Origin: JAJDFU01 sp964641965
Lineage (GTDB): Bacteria > Bacteroidota > Bacteroidia > Chitinophagales > Saprospiraceae
NCBI GenBank assembly: GCA_964641965.1
Contig: CAZXLD010000010.1
Location: forward strand, 45,859-109,858
DNA length: 64,000 nucleotides
Direction of reading: 5' to 3'
Below the pieces are notes generated by a model. It had not been told where the DNA came from, made no database searches, and saw only the letters and a list, made by a program, of their open reading frames with translations. The stretch's first letter is position 1, and each line of letters opens with the position of its first letter. A program made the translations under genes and the position numbers. Shown one piece after another: positions 51,766-61,328 of the stretch.

Positions 51766-51782
51766 CGCAGTAGAAATTTGAT

Positions 51783-52370
51783 ATGAGCTTGAGAGCGTTA
51801 ATTTCTTGTCTATTGCTTTCGGTTGTTTCTGTCTATTTGGGCTCGGCTCAACTACCATGCCAGATTGCCGTAGACCAATACGATGAATTTGACAGCACCA
51901 GAATGGTTGTAACCCAACCTATTCCCGTTGGTTACTTGATCCCAAGCAACTTTGAAACCGCTGACGGATACAAAATGATCGACGAAGGGCAGCTTATGGT
52001 TACCTTTTCCAGCAATGATACCCTGGATGCCTTCTTTTTGGTACTAGGGCTTCAGGAACACACCTACCGCAGTATTACTTCAGGGTCAAACCTTCTATTA
52101 TTGCTGGATAATCAGGAAGTGATCGGTCTGGTTAATTTTCCTGACAATGGAACCTTCAGTCGAGAAAACAACATGCGACTATATATGCATACGGCCGCAA
52201 TCCCTTTGGATGCGTTCTATAAATTGATCTATAATAAGGTTCAAAAAATAAGAGTCATGTATAAAGGTCATTACCACACCATGACCTTACTTCCGAAACA
52301 ACAAGCTCAGATTCAGCAGCAATTTCTTTGTCTGGGCAAAAGATTGGATCTTTTTCCAGTTAAGCCTTGA
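51783..52370 (+). CDS. Secreted hypothetical protein
   Basis: 195 residues with a signal peptide (LLLSVVSVYLGSAQ). The mature part is mixed alpha/beta with FDSTRMVVTQPIPVGYLIPS, LMVTFSSNDTLDAFFLVLG and a C-terminal helix (KQQAQIQQQFLCLGKRLDLF). Two Cys. No family recognised. It is monocistronic by its flanking terminator and promoter. Confidence 0.68.
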   Translation: MSLRALISCLLLSVVSVYLGSAQLPCQIAVDQYDEFDSTRMVVTQPIPVGYLIPSNFETADGYKMIDEGQLMVTFSSNDTLDAFFLVLGLQEHTYRSITSGSNLLLLLDNQEVIGLVNFPDNGTFSRENNMRLYMHTAAIPLDAFYKLIYNKVQKIRVMYKGHYHTMTLLPKQQAQIQQQFLCLGKRLDLFPVKP

Positions 52371-52459
52371 CTTTTAATTTCCCTTCTTTTCAAAAGCCGG
52401 ATCATTTCCTGGGTTGGTAGATGAAATGACTACGCCTGTAGATTATACAGGCATTCCAA

Positions 52460-52482
52460 ACTACTATGTATTGCATAGTAGT
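52460..52482. promoter_or_regulatory. Palindromic PadR operator candidate
   Basis: ACTACTATG (52460-52468), spacer TATTG, then the exact reverse complement CATAGTAGT (52474-52482). It lies 23 nt before the PadR ATG. PadR regulators bind dyads of this size, often with ATGT/ACAT cores, and often at their own promoter. Confidence 0.7.
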
Positions 52483-52501
52483 GCATTTTACCTTATCTTG
52501 G
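52471..52501 (+). promoter_or_regulatory. PadR-PspC promoter embedded in the palindrome
   Basis: TTG at 52471-52473, in the spacer of the palindrome, is 20 nt before TATCTTGG (52494-52501; consensus TAnnTTTG, one mismatch). The start codon is 4 nt further on. A bound repressor would cover the -33 element. Confidence 0.5.
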
Positions 52502-52505
52502 AGGC

Positions 52506-52853
52506 ATGAAACAAGGGTATCTCGATAATATGCGGAAGCAGATGCGTAAAGGAGTCTTGGAACTCTGTATCCTTTCTATTATTGAAGAGGAAGAAGCTTA
52601 TCCGCCGGATATCAAGAAAAAACTGGAAGATTATGATCTGGTCGTCGTAGAAGGCACCCTTTATCCCTTACTCACCCGGCTGAAAAATTCTGGCCTGCTC
52701 AATTACAACTGGCAAGAATCCTCATCAGGGCCTCCACGAAAATATTATCACATCACCGAGCAAGGGAAAGCGTTCCGTAAGGAGCTTATGAATACGTGGA
52801 CCCAACTGGTTCAAGCTGTTGAATTTACCACGCACAACACCACCAATCAATGA
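52506..52853 (+). CDS. PadR family transcriptional regulator
   Basis: 115 residues. Winged-helix PadR domain: MRKGVLELCILSIIEEEEAYPPDIKKKLE, VVVEGTLYPLLTRLKNSGLLNYNW and SGPPRKYYHITEQGK. No C-terminal Vir_act_alpha extension, so the small class. It overlaps the PspC-domain gene by 4 nt (ATGA), the common PadR-PspC pair in Bacteroidota, and probably represses this operon through the palindrome. Confidence 0.92.
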   Translation: MKQGYLDNMRKQMRKGVLELCILSIIEEEEAYPPDIKKKLEDYDLVVVEGTLYPLLTRLKNSGLLNYNWQESSSGPPRKYYHITEQGKAFRKELMNTWTQLVQAVEFTTHNTTNQ

Positions 52854-54985
52854 ATAAAGTAGTAAACATCAACCTGGGAGGCATTCCCTTCACTATGGAT
52901 GAAGATGCATACGATCATCTTCGTGGTTATCTCGATGTGATCTACCGCCATTTCCGAGATACAGAAGGGTATGAAGAAATCACCACCGACATTGAATCCC
53001 GATTGGCGGAACTTTTCCAGGAAGGATTGGCGAATCGCCCGATTGTAGGGTTGAAAGACGTGGAAGAAGCTATACGCATCATGGGAACCCCTGAAGACTT
53101 TGGTGCTGATGATGAAATTTCTTCCGCGTCTGAAGATCCTACCTATAAAACAGGCAAGCGTTTATTTCGCAGTCCGGACGATGTAGTACTTGGAGGGGTT
53201 AGTTCGGGAATTGCTGCCTATTTCGGTATTAATGAACCGTTATGGATTCGCCTTGCCTTCGTTTTACTCACTCTAACTGGCACATTTGGTATACCAATCT
53301 ACCTTGTACTCTGGGCGATAATCCCGAAAGCGAAGACCGCGGCTGATAAACTGGCCATGCGGGGAGAGCCGATCAATGTCTCCAACATTGGAAAATTAAT
53401 TCAAAAAGAGTTCGAAAGTCTCTCTAAAGAAGTCTCTGATATCACCCAGGAGATCAATGGAAAACGGAAAAACGGGATTTCAGCAACAGATCAATTTACC
53501 AGAGGGCTCCAGGAGGTGTTCCAAATAGTAGGAAAATTATTGCGTCAGATCATTCACCTCTTAAGCCAGATTTGGAAGCCTTTGCTGCTATTGATTGGTG
53601 GCATTCTGATCTTCATATTGGCCTCAGCCTGGATGGGAACTGTGATTGGCCTATTTGCAATGCCTCCTTATTTGAATCTGTTCCTGGCACATGACTTCCT
53701 GGCCAATTGGATATTTCCGATCAATATATTACTGCTGATTGGCATCCCGATTGCATTTGGAATTATGGGTATTTCACGCCTCCTCTTTAAATCCAGGACC
53801 TCGATACGATTACAGACCGGGCTTGGGATACTTTGGGCAGTCAATCTATGCAGTTTATTGGTGTTGGCCGGCCAGACGGGGCGGCAATTCAGAATTCCAA
53901 GTGAAGTAGAACACACTCACTTATTATCTCCTACCCAAGACACCCTAACGATCAAGGGTATAGACGTCGTTCCACCTAATGAATTGTTTGACATAGACAA
54001 TAAGATCTATTTCCAAGAAAATGGAATTACTTATCGCGGAGTGCGCATCAAAATTCGACCTGCTGATGATAACCGGTGGAAATTAGTGGTTCGCAAGTCA
54101 GCCCGCGGAAAATCTACTCAAGATGCAGAGCTAAGAGCAACCGGAATAGCTATTGAGCCAAGCATGAAAAACAATGTGCTTGAGTTGCCCAACGCCTTGA
54201 CAATCGCGGAAGGCCAAAAGTTTCGTGTCCAACACGTTATTGCGGACCTTTTCGTACCGCAAGGAAAGTACATTCGCCTTACTGAAACGGCCTGTCAAAT
54301 GGTCATAAGTACACATGTCCCTTCAGAGGCTACGAGCTCCGATACAAACGTCCCATTATTAATGACCCAAAATGGATTGGAGTGCGAAAGTTGCCTCAGT
54401 CCAAACACCAATTCAACTACTTGGGGAACGCTTACTGACCTACACCACACTAATTTTGATGAAATCAGAATCAGTGGCCCCATAAAAGTTCGAATTGAAA
54501 ATAAAGCTGACTACGAATTCCAATTGACCGGACCTCAATTAGAAGGTGTAGATAAGGTAGAAATTGATCAAGAGGGAAATGTGTTAAGTATCCATTCAGA
54601 GGCTACCGGAACAAGTCTGCCCCGGTTATTCCTGGGTTTACCATCCCTGAAGGCGCTTCATCTGGACCACACTTCAGATGTTCGGATCAGCGGACTTAAG
54701 GAAGGTACTTTTCAATTGTTTTCTGAGGGGGACCAGGATATCAAAATGGAAATGGATATAGGCGAATTAACCTTAAAACATTCTGGAAAAAACGAGATCG
54801 ATTTGGGAGGTTCGATCGATGAGTTAACAGCTATTTTGGACCATCAAGCTTCTTTGGATGCCGAGAAAGCTCGTCTTACATTGGCTCGTTTAACCCTTAT
54901 CAATAATAGCAGGGCCTATTTACCGAGCCATACTAAGTTAGGTGATCCCTCTACGGACCCAAATAGCCAAATTTATCAGGAGTAA
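52850..54985 (+). CDS. PspC-domain membrane protein with GIN/DUF2807-like tail
   Basis: 711 residues. N-terminal cytoplasmic part (about 1-100) with a helical IESRLAELFQEGL segment. PspC domain (about 105-165): FRSPDDVVLGGVSSGIAAYF ending in a membrane helix. Further helices at about 235-265, 280-310 and 325-345. The outer part ends (about 480-700) in beta-solenoid-like repeats (FDEIRISGPIKVRIEN, LHLDHTSDVRISGL, GELTLKHSGKNEIDLGGSI), similar to the GIN domain. PspC proteins sense envelope stress in enterobacteria; in Bacteroidota their job is not settled. Coupled to PadR. Confidence 0.86.
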   Translation: MNKVVNINLGGIPFTMDEDAYDHLRGYLDVIYRHFRDTEGYEEITTDIESRLAELFQEGLANRPIVGLKDVEEAIRIMGTPEDFGADDEISSASEDPTYKTGKRLFRSPDDVVLGGVSSGIAAYFGINEPLWIRLAFVLLTLTGTFGIPIYLVLWAIIPKAKTAADKLAMRGEPINVSNIGKLIQKEFESLSKEVSDITQEINGKRKNGISATDQFTRGLQEVFQIVGKLLRQIIHLLSQIWKPLLLLIGGILIFILASAWMGTVIGLFAMPPYLNLFLAHDFLANWIFPINILLLIGIPIAFGIMGISRLLFKSRTSIRLQTGLGILWAVNLCSLLVLAGQTGRQFRIPSEVEHTHLLSPTQDTLTIKGIDVVPPNELFDIDNKIYFQENGITYRGVRIKIRPADDNRWKLVVRKSARGKSTQDAELRATGIAIEPSMKNNVLELPNALTIAEGQKFRVQHVIADLFVPQGKYIRLTETACQMVISTHVPSEATSSDTNVPLLMTQNGLECESCLSPNTNSTTWGTLTDLHHTNFDEIRISGPIKVRIENKADYEFQLTGPQLEGVDKVEIDQEGNVLSIHSEATGTSLPRLFLGLPSLKALHLDHTSDVRISGLKEGTFQLFSEGDQDIKMEMDIGELTLKHSGKNEIDLGGSIDELTAILDHQASLDAEKARLTLARLTLINNSRAYLPSHTKLGDPSTDPNSQIYQE

Positions 54986-54999
54986 TGCTTGTAATTAGC

Positions 55000-55701
55000 T
55001 CAAAGCTGAAGCTGGGAAGGTGTCTTTTCCAACAATCCAAAAGCAAAAGCCTCCAATAATTTCTCCACTTGAGCCAGATCCCCGTTTTCTGGAATTGTAA
55101 TTTCTGTCAGAGAGGGTAGGTGTAGGGCAAAGTAGGTGTGATTGTTTGCCATGTCCAATAGGGTACTGGCAAGCGCCCTTGGGAACGGGAAGTCCGGGTT
55201 GACTTCCGAAATAATATCAGCTATCTTTTTATTCAGTGCCTTGTAGGTCAGAAAAAAGCCATCTTTATTTTCTTCGTCTACTTGCTTGGTGTGGTATCCT
55301 TTTGTGGATTCCGATACAACGATACGGTGTAATACATCCTCATCTACGAAGGCAATGGAAGTATTCTTTCGGGTAGTATCTACAATTGAAGAAATGGCAA
55401 TCCGCAGTTTGTCTGCCGGTTCTCGGATATTCATGGTATTGTAATCAATCCGGAACCGCATCCACTCCCAATACCAACAAAGCAAATAAACCAAGAGAAA
55501 GTGCTTATTCTCAAAATATCGATATACGGATGCTTCTGTAGAACCGATTCGTTGAGCCAGCTTTTTGAATGTGAAATCGTCAATACCGATTTCATCAATT
55601 AACAGGATACTGTGTTGAATGATTCTTCGCCCCAAATCTGTCCCTTGAGGATCCTTTAAGTAAAGCTTATCATTAATTGAAACCTGAATGGAGATACTCA
55701 T
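55000..55701 (-). CDS. TetR family transcriptional regulator
   Basis: 233 residues. TetR_N helix-turn-helix at about 25-70: RIIQHSILLIDEIGIDDFTF, KKLAQRIGSTEASVYRYFENKHFLL. The helical C-terminal ligand/dimer domain is not of a named type. Convergent with the PspC gene (14 nt). No obvious target operon is adjacent; the antiporter gene on the same strand 300 bp upstream is one candidate. Confidence 0.9.
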   Translation of the reverse strand: MSISIQVSINDKLYLKDPQGTDLGRRIIQHSILLIDEIGIDDFTFKKLAQRIGSTEASVYRYFENKHFLLVYLLCWYWEWMRFRIDYNTMNIREPADKLRIAISSIVDTTRKNTSIAFVDEDVLHRIVVSESTKGYHTKQVDEENKDGFFLTYKALNKKIADIISEVNPDFPFPRALASTLLDMANNHTYFALHLPSLTEITIPENGDLAQVEKLLEAFAFGLLEKTPSQLQL

Positions 55702-56001
55702 ATCTTCTATTTGACCATTCGACCGTACTTACAAAAATAGGAAGGCTGCTGCCTTTAAGCGAATTTCTATCTAACGAATAAGTAATACTTTTACAAAAAG
55801 ATGCAACCATGAGTGAGCCTGCAACCCTTTAAATCCCAAATTCAATCGGGATAACCTACTAATAGCACCTGGAGATTTCCTAGTTTCCCTGCTCCTTATG
55901 CTTCCGGGAAGTAATGCGTTCAGCGATTGCTCTGCCCCTCCAACTAGAATGCCAACTCTACAACATAGGGTACACCGAATTAAGTTCGAGTAGAGCCAAC
56001 C
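55702..56001. other. 300-bp intergenic region
   Basis: No gene is seen between the antiporter stop and the TetR start. The only feature found is the minus-strand -7 element at 55739-55732. Confidence 0.55.
55732..55739 (-). promoter_or_regulatory. -7 element of the TetR gene
   Basis: Minus-strand TATTTTTG (55739-55732) is a perfect TAnnTTTG. Twenty nt upstream the -33 position reads TTCG rather than TTTG. The ATG is 30 nt on. Confidence 0.45.
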
Positions 56002-57867
56002 TTAAGGTTTGACTTCAGGCTTTTCCGCAATTCCGACTGCGAGCTTTTTTCCCATGTAAACGAGCTTATACCCCTCTTCAAGATTCTCCAGATCAGGCAC
56101 AGTGGAGGAAAGCACCTGTAGGCTTCCGGAAGGCTCTTTTATAAATAAGGGGACCGTATACTTTTGTTCATTTACATTTTCCATCAACTGCTCGTAATGC
56201 ACTTTATCCTGGATTTGCACCTCATGAATTTGACCATAATCACGGGCTACTTCGTTCAGGTTCAAGAAATCGTCGGTATAGGAAAAGATTCCTTTAGCAG
56301 GTAAGCCTATTTTTCCGGCTTGAAGTTCTTCAGGGCTAACCAATCGAAACGTTCCATGCTCTCCGAAAAGGCGTTCATACCGTCGAACGGCATAATTGTT
56401 GACCTCTTGGTTACTGGTCATGGCGATCATATAGCCCATGTCTACCAATTCAAAATGCTCGGCCAAATCATCGGTATAAATGTTGACAGCAAAAGCCTCT
56501 AAACCTATTGCCTTTGCTTTTCTGATACTGTATTCATTGTTATCGACCACAACAACATGGCGATTATTGTCCTGTAAATATTTGGCTACCACCCGCGCGG
56601 CAAGGTTGGCCCCCACGATCAATATTCCTTCAGAAGATTTTTGAATGACATTCAACCAATGCGCCAATGGCCTGGCTGTAGTTGCATTTAAACTCACCGT
56701 ACCCAATACAATCATAAATACCAAAGGCGTAATAAACTCTGCATCGGGTACACCCGCCTCATACAGGGTTATGCCAAAAAGAGAGGCAATACCAGCTGCC
56801 ACAATTCCTCTGGGCCCCATCCAGGAAATGAATAGCTTTTCCCGATTGAGCAAATCAGCCCCCCAGGTACTAATCCCCACGCTAATTGGACGCAGCAAGA
56901 GAATGGTTCCGAACAACGCCAGACTTCGCCAGTCTCGCATGATCAGGTCCAAATCCTCCATATCTATATTGGCCGCCAAAAGGATAAATAAGATGGAGAT
57001 CAGGAGCACGCTGAGTGATTCTTTAAAAGACAAGATATCTTTCAAGCGAGGTACGTCCAGATTTCCCAGCACCATACCCATAATTACCACGGAAAGTAGT
57101 CCGGACTCTTTTTCAATTAAATCCGAGGAAACAAAGATGGTCAGGACAAAGGCCAAGGTGACCACATTCAACAAATAATGGGGAATCCATTCTCGCTTGA
57201 TGAGCTGATATAATACTATAGCGGCAAGTGTACCTTCCGTAAAACCAATCAAAAGAATTTGCAGAAATTGAAAAAAGGCTTGAGAGGTAATGGCCACACC
57301 TCCTTCCGAAGATCGTATAAACTCGAAAACCAGAACTGCCATCAAAGCGCCGATCGGATCTATCAGGATTCCTTCCCACTTGAGGACAGTAGCTACATTC
57401 CGGTTAAGTGGCACATTCTGTAGTATCGGAGCAATGACCGTAGGACCGGTCACTACGATTAAAGCGCCAAACAGCCAGGATACCTGCCAGCTCAATCCCA
57501 TGATAAAATGGGCCGCTAAACCGCCACCTAAAAAGGTGATTAACGACCCTAGGGTGATCAACTTAAGGATGACGGGCCCAACACCCACAATTTCGCGTCG
57601 CTTCAACGTTAAGCCGCCTTCAAAAAGGATAATTCCTATGGCAAGAGAAACAAAATAGTATAAGGATTTGCCCGGGAATAACCCCTTCATGTTGGAAGCA
57701 TCATATACAGGTTCAATCAACTTGAGGCTATCGGGCATCCACAAGGTAGAAAGTGGACCTACGATCAACCCGGTAAGGATCAAGGGCAAGATGGCAGGTA
57801 CTTTGATGCGCCAGGCCAACCATTGTGCCAGTATCCCTAAAATGATTATTCCTGCAAGTTCAAGCAT
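56002..57867 (-). CDS. CPA-type cation/proton antiporter with TrkA-N domain
   Basis: 621 residues. About 12 membrane helices over residues 1-400 with CPA1/NhaP-like blocks: PAILPLILTGLIVGPL, IGIILFEGGLTLKRRE, ALIVVTGPTVIAPIL, LKWEGILIDPIGALMAVLVFE and ISWMGPRGIVAAGIASLFG. The TGPT and EGILIDP sites carry the ion-binding Thr/Asp region. From about residue 410 a TrkA-N Rossmann domain follows (EGILIVGANLAARVVAKYL, VVVVDNNEYSIRKAKAIG), which binds NAD(H) or nucleotide and gates transport, and then a small C-terminal domain. Likely exchanges Na+ or K+ for H+ at the inner membrane. Confidence 0.9.
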   Translation of the reverse strand: MLELAGIIILGILAQWLAWRIKVPAILPLILTGLIVGPLSTLWMPDSLKLIEPVYDASNMKGLFPGKSLYYFVSLAIGIILFEGGLTLKRREIVGVGPVILKLITLGSLITFLGGGLAAHFIMGLSWQVSWLFGALIVVTGPTVIAPILQNVPLNRNVATVLKWEGILIDPIGALMAVLVFEFIRSSEGGVAITSQAFFQFLQILLIGFTEGTLAAIVLYQLIKREWIPHYLLNVVTLAFVLTIFVSSDLIEKESGLLSVVIMGMVLGNLDVPRLKDILSFKESLSVLLISILFILLAANIDMEDLDLIMRDWRSLALFGTILLLRPISVGISTWGADLLNREKLFISWMGPRGIVAAGIASLFGITLYEAGVPDAEFITPLVFMIVLGTVSLNATTARPLAHWLNVIQKSSEGILIVGANLAARVVAKYLQDNNRHVVVVDNNEYSIRKAKAIGLEAFAVNIYTDDLAEHFELVDMGYMIAMTSNQEVNNYAVRRYERLFGEHGTFRLVSPEELQAGKIGLPAKGIFSYTDDFLNLNEVARDYGQIHEVQIQDKVHYEQLMENVNEQKYTVPLFIKEPSGSLQVLSSTVPDLENLEEGYKLVYMGKKLAVGIAEKPEVKP

Positions 57868-57997
57868 AGTAGAGGTTCAAAAAATTAGAGTACAAGCGGA
57901 CGTATCATTAACAGAACTATGATAAAAAAAGATTTGGACACTCAACTGATGTTCCTTGCAGTTAGTTCTTGCTAGGGATAGAATGCAGTCTTTTCCA

Positions 57998-58005
57998 TAA
58001 ATTTG
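57998..58005 (+). promoter_or_regulatory. -7 element of prfC
   Basis: TAAATTTG is a perfect TAnnTTTG, 30 nt before the ATG. The nearest TTG (57969-57971) is 26 nt upstream, longer than ideal. Confidence 0.45.
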
Positions 58006-58035
58006 CGGCCGCACTGACCTAGTCGTTCATGCATC

Positions 58036-59616
58036 ATGAGTAGAATTGAAGAAATAAAAAGAAGACGGACATTCGGTATTATCAGCCACCCGGATGCAGG
58101 GAAAACCACCCTTACTGAAAAGCTACTGCTTTTTGGAGGGGCCATCCAGGTTGCCGGAGCTGTCAAATCAAATAAGATAAAAAAGAGCGCTACCTCTGAT
58201 TTTATGGATATCGAGCGCCAAAGGGGTATCTCTGTAGCCACCTCAGTGATGGCATTTGATTATAAAAATCTAAAAATCAATATCTTAGACACCCCCGGTC
58301 ACCAGGACTTCGCAGAGGATACCTATCGGACCCTAACCGCTGTGGATAGCGTAATCGTGGTAATCGATGTAGCCAAGGGCGTAGAAACTCAGACTGAAAA
58401 GCTGGTAGAAGTCTGTCGGATGCGGAAAACCCCAATTATAGTTTTCATCAATAAATTGGACCGAGAAGGCCTTGACGCATTTGACCTTTTGGATGAAACG
58501 GAAGAAAAACTGGGCTTAACAGTGAGGCCATTGAGCTGGCCGATTGGAATGGGCCAACGGTTTCAAGGGGTTTATAACTTGTACGAGCAAAAGCTGGTTC
58601 TTTTTCGGCCACATGGTAAGCAAAAGGAAGAAGATACGATTGAAATAAGCGATCTCTCTGATGCCAGGCTGGATCAACTGGTTGGTGAAAAAGCCGCAGA
58701 TGAACTGCGGGAAGAAGTAACCATGATTGAAGAGGTATACCCTCTCTTTGAGCGGGATGAATATTTGAAAGGAGACTTGTCACCTGTCTTTTTTGGAAGT
58801 GCCATCAATAATTTCGGTGTAAAGGAACTCTTGGATTGCTTTGTAGAAATTGCCCCCTATCCACTTCCCAGAATTACAGAAGAACGAGTAGTCGATCCAA
58901 ATGAAGAAAAGTTTGCCGGATTTGTATTCAAAATTCACGCCAATATGGACCCTAAGCACCGGGATCGTATTGCATTTATGCGGATTTGTTCCGGTACCTT
59001 TCAACGCAACACCAATTACCTCCATGTGCGCCAGGAAAGGAACATGAAGTTTTCCAATCCTACCTCCTTTATGGCCTCCCGCAAAACCGTAGTGGATGAA
59101 GCTTTCCCAGGAGATGTGGTTGGTCTTTACGACTCCGGCAATTTTAAGATTGGAGATTCTGTAACGGAAGGTGAGGTGCTGCACTTCAAAGGCATTCCAA
59201 GTTTCAGCCCCGAGAATTTCCGATATGTGAATAATGCCGATCCACTAAAATCTAAACAATTGGCGAAGGGTTTGGAACAACTGATGGATGAAGGGGTTGC
59301 CCAACTCTTTACCATGACCATCAACAATCGAAAGATTATTGGGACTGTAGGCCCCCTTCAGTTCGACGTTATTCAATACCGACTCAAACACGAATATGGA
59401 GCTTCCTGCGAGTACGAGCCCATCAACTTGCATAAAGCCTGCTGGGTTACCTGTGATAATTCACAAGCCTTAAAAGAGTTTGAGCAACGGCGACGCAACG
59501 ACCTGGCTCTAGATAAACATGGTAACCTTGTTTTCCTGGCTCCATCGGCATGGTCCTTACAAATGGCCCAGGAAAACCACCCGGAAGTTGAGTTTCACTT
59601 CACCAGTGAGTATTGA
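58036..59616 (+). CDS. prfC: Peptide chain release factor 3
   Basis: 526 residues, full length. GTPase motifs: G1 SHPDAGKTTLTEKLL, G2 region RQRGISVATSVM, G3 DTPGHQDFAEDTYR, G4 INKLDREG. RF3-type domains II and III follow (FVFKIHANMDPKHRDRIAFM, GTVGPLQFDVIQYRLKHEYG). It removes RF1/RF2 from the ribosome after termination. RF3 is distinguished from EF-G by its length and the FMDIERQRGIS and MDPKHRDR blocks. Confidence 0.97.
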   Translation: MSRIEEIKRRRTFGIISHPDAGKTTLTEKLLLFGGAIQVAGAVKSNKIKKSATSDFMDIERQRGISVATSVMAFDYKNLKINILDTPGHQDFAEDTYRTLTAVDSVIVVIDVAKGVETQTEKLVEVCRMRKTPIIVFINKLDREGLDAFDLLDETEEKLGLTVRPLSWPIGMGQRFQGVYNLYEQKLVLFRPHGKQKEEDTIEISDLSDARLDQLVGEKAADELREEVTMIEEVYPLFERDEYLKGDLSPVFFGSAINNFGVKELLDCFVEIAPYPLPRITEERVVDPNEEKFAGFVFKIHANMDPKHRDRIAFMRICSGTFQRNTNYLHVRQERNMKFSNPTSFMASRKTVVDEAFPGDVVGLYDSGNFKIGDSVTEGEVLHFKGIPSFSPENFRYVNNADPLKSKQLAKGLEQLMDEGVAQLFTMTINNRKIIGTVGPLQFDVIQYRLKHEYGASCEYEPINLHKACWVTCDNSQALKEFEQRRRNDLALDKHGNLVFLAPSAWSLQMAQENHPEVEFHFTSEY

Positions 59617-59640
59617 ATGTGTTTAAGCCTATGCCTCAAG

Positions 59641-60567
59641 TCACCGATTTAATGGGTTGAGGGCTCTAGCAATTCTGGAAGCCAAGCAGACATTGTTCTT
59701 CACCAATGCCACATTTGCTTCCAGACTTTTCCCGGCAGAAAGCGTCTCTAATCGTGACAGTAAAAAAGGTGTCAATGCTTTACCTTTTATACCTTCCTCC
59801 GCAGCTGCTTGAATAGCTATTCCAATTTGTTCATCCATCTCAGAGAAATCAAGCTCAAATGCTTCGGGAATAGGATTTGCGACTAGAAGTCCGCCTGGAT
59901 ACTCCAGCCGCCTCTGTTCGTTGAATATAGCTGCGATTTCATCCGAACCAGTTGTACTCCAGCCAATTTTCAGCCCTGAGCTACGAGAATAAAAAGAAGG
60001 AAATTCAGTAGTCCGATATCCCAACACAGGCACACCCATCGTTTCCAAGTATTCCAGCGTCAACTGCAAATCCAAGATGGCTTTTGCTCCTGCGCTGACC
60101 ACTATCACTGGTGTTTTTGCCAACTCCTGCAAATCAGCAGAAATATCCATCGTCCTTTCTGCGCCTCGGTGCACTCCCCCAATACCCCCGGTAGCAAAAC
60201 AAGATATACCAGCCTGGTGAGCGATAATCATAGTGGCGGCTACTGTCGTGGCTCCTGTACCTCCACGGGCTAACATGACCGGGAGATCCCTTCTCGATAC
60301 TTTTGGAATCACGGGTCCATTCCAGGCCAAAGCTTCCAGCTGTTCTTGTGACATCCCAACCTGAAGCTTCCCCTCCCAGACGCCAATGGTAGCCGGTACA
60401 GCTTCTTCTTCCCGGATTAACTGCTCCAACATTTGTGCCACCTCCAAATTCTTGGGATAAGGCATACCATGAGCAATAATCGTGGATTCAAGTGCTACGA
60501 TCGGAGCTCCTGACCCTAGTGCATCTTCCACTTCTGTTGAATAGGCCAACCTCTCGTTCAAAGACAT
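59641..60567 (-). CDS. psuG: Pseudouridine-5'-phosphate glycosidase
   Basis: 308 residues. It cleaves pseudouridine 5'-phosphate to uracil and ribose 5-phosphate. Family blocks: PIVALESTIIAHGMPYPKNLE, PATIGVWEGKLQVGM, VSRRDLPVMLARGGTGATTVAATM, FATGGIGGVHRGAERTMDIS and VSAGAKAILDLQLTLEYLET with the catalytic Lys region. The usual partner kinase psuK is not next to it. Convergent with prfC (24 nt). Confidence 0.95.
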   Translation of the reverse strand: MSLNERLAYSTEVEDALGSGAPIVALESTIIAHGMPYPKNLEVAQMLEQLIREEEAVPATIGVWEGKLQVGMSQEQLEALAWNGPVIPKVSRRDLPVMLARGGTGATTVAATMIIAHQAGISCFATGGIGGVHRGAERTMDISADLQELAKTPVIVVSAGAKAILDLQLTLEYLETMGVPVLGYRTTEFPSFYSRSSGLKIGWSTTGSDEIAAIFNEQRRLEYPGGLLVANPIPEAFELDFSEMDEQIGIAIQAAAEEGIKGKALTPFLLSRLETLSAGKSLEANVALVKNNVCLASRIARALNPLNR

Positions 60568-60587
60568 GGTAGCTGTATGGTGCAGTG

Positions 60588-60595
60588 CAAAACTA
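60588..60595 (-). promoter_or_regulatory. -7 element of psuG
   Basis: Minus-strand TAGTTTTG (60595-60588) matches TAnnTTTG, 20 nt before the ATG at 60567. No good -33 TTG at the right spacing. Confidence 0.35.
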
Positions 60596-60738
60596 CTCAG
60601 CCTACCAAACGATCAGGTATGAAGTGGAAAAGAAAAATTCATAAAAGATTTGTCACCTAATAGTAGATGCCAAATTTCAAGATTCGTATTCGCTTGAAAT
60701 CATCTGCTCGGACAAAAAAGCAGGTAGGACTAATTCCC

Positions 60739-61191
60739 TCAGACGATACCATCAAGTTCATCTCCTCCTCGGGCCTGCTTGATCTTTCTTTTTTCCCGTT
60801 GCTTGATTTCTTCGAAATCAATGTACTCCCCAAGTTCCAGAGGTTCACCAGCCTCCTGCCGTTGTGCTTTCCGATTCCTGTAGTTCATCAACGCCCTGCC
60901 AAACCAAAAAGCGGACACCAATGGAAAGCCAACCGCAGAAAGCAGGATAGCAGCAATCCCCATCGGTGTATTCCTCTTTAGTAGCATACCAAGCCACCTG
61001 AAGTAACCAACAATTACCTTGTAGTCCAGGATAGCGGCACCTATAATTAGGAAAGGAGAAAGAAACATTAACAGTCGGAAGACCATTCTTGCCAACCAGA
61101 AAACCCCTAAAAATAAGACGACAAATATCAGGAGCCCTACAATGACGTTCCAGGGATTAATATCAAATTTATAATCGCGATTCATATACAT
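60739..61191 (-). CDS. Small membrane protein, unknown
   Basis: 150 residues (starts at 61191 or 61185). Two N-terminal helices (WNVIVGLLIFVVLFLGVFWLA, LLMFLSPFLIIGAAIL), one more at about 85-105 (MGIAAILLSAVGFPLVSAFWF), then a charged cytoplasmic tail (RNRKAQRQEAGE ... YIDFEEIKQREKRKIKQ). No named family. Divergent from the TlpA-like gene. Confidence 0.72.
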   Translation of the reverse strand: MYMNRDYKFDINPWNVIVGLLIFVVLFLGVFWLARMVFRLLMFLSPFLIIGAAILDYKVIVGYFRWLGMLLKRNTPMGIAAILLSAVGFPLVSAFWFGRALMNYRNRKAQRQEAGEPLELGEYIDFEEIKQREKRKIKQARGGDELDGIV

Positions 61192-61302
61192 TTTCTGCTT
61201 TCAGCTAAAAATAAGAGGGATTTAGCGCAAATAAAATTCAATTCGACGAGTGTCGATACTCATTTGATCAGTTGAAATCGGTCTTCGCCCAGTGGGATTT
61301 CT

Positions 61303-61310
61303 TACTTTTG
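61303..61310 (+). promoter_or_regulatory. -7 element of the TlpA-like gene
   Basis: TACTTTTG is a perfect TAnnTTTG, 18 nt before the ATG at 61329. The nearest upstream TTG is 28 nt away. Confidence 0.48.
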
Positions 61311-61328
61311 AAGAAAGGAATAAATCCC

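Noticed and set aside
56645..57178. 177-codon open frame antisense to the antiporter gene
   Set aside because: Composition is that of a shadow of the membrane-protein codons; no start context or domain; the minus-strand gene is certain.
61248..61261. GAGTGTCGATACTC near-palindrome between divergent genes
   Set aside because: One mismatch pair and no regulator nearby; short dyads of this quality are expected by chance in the window.
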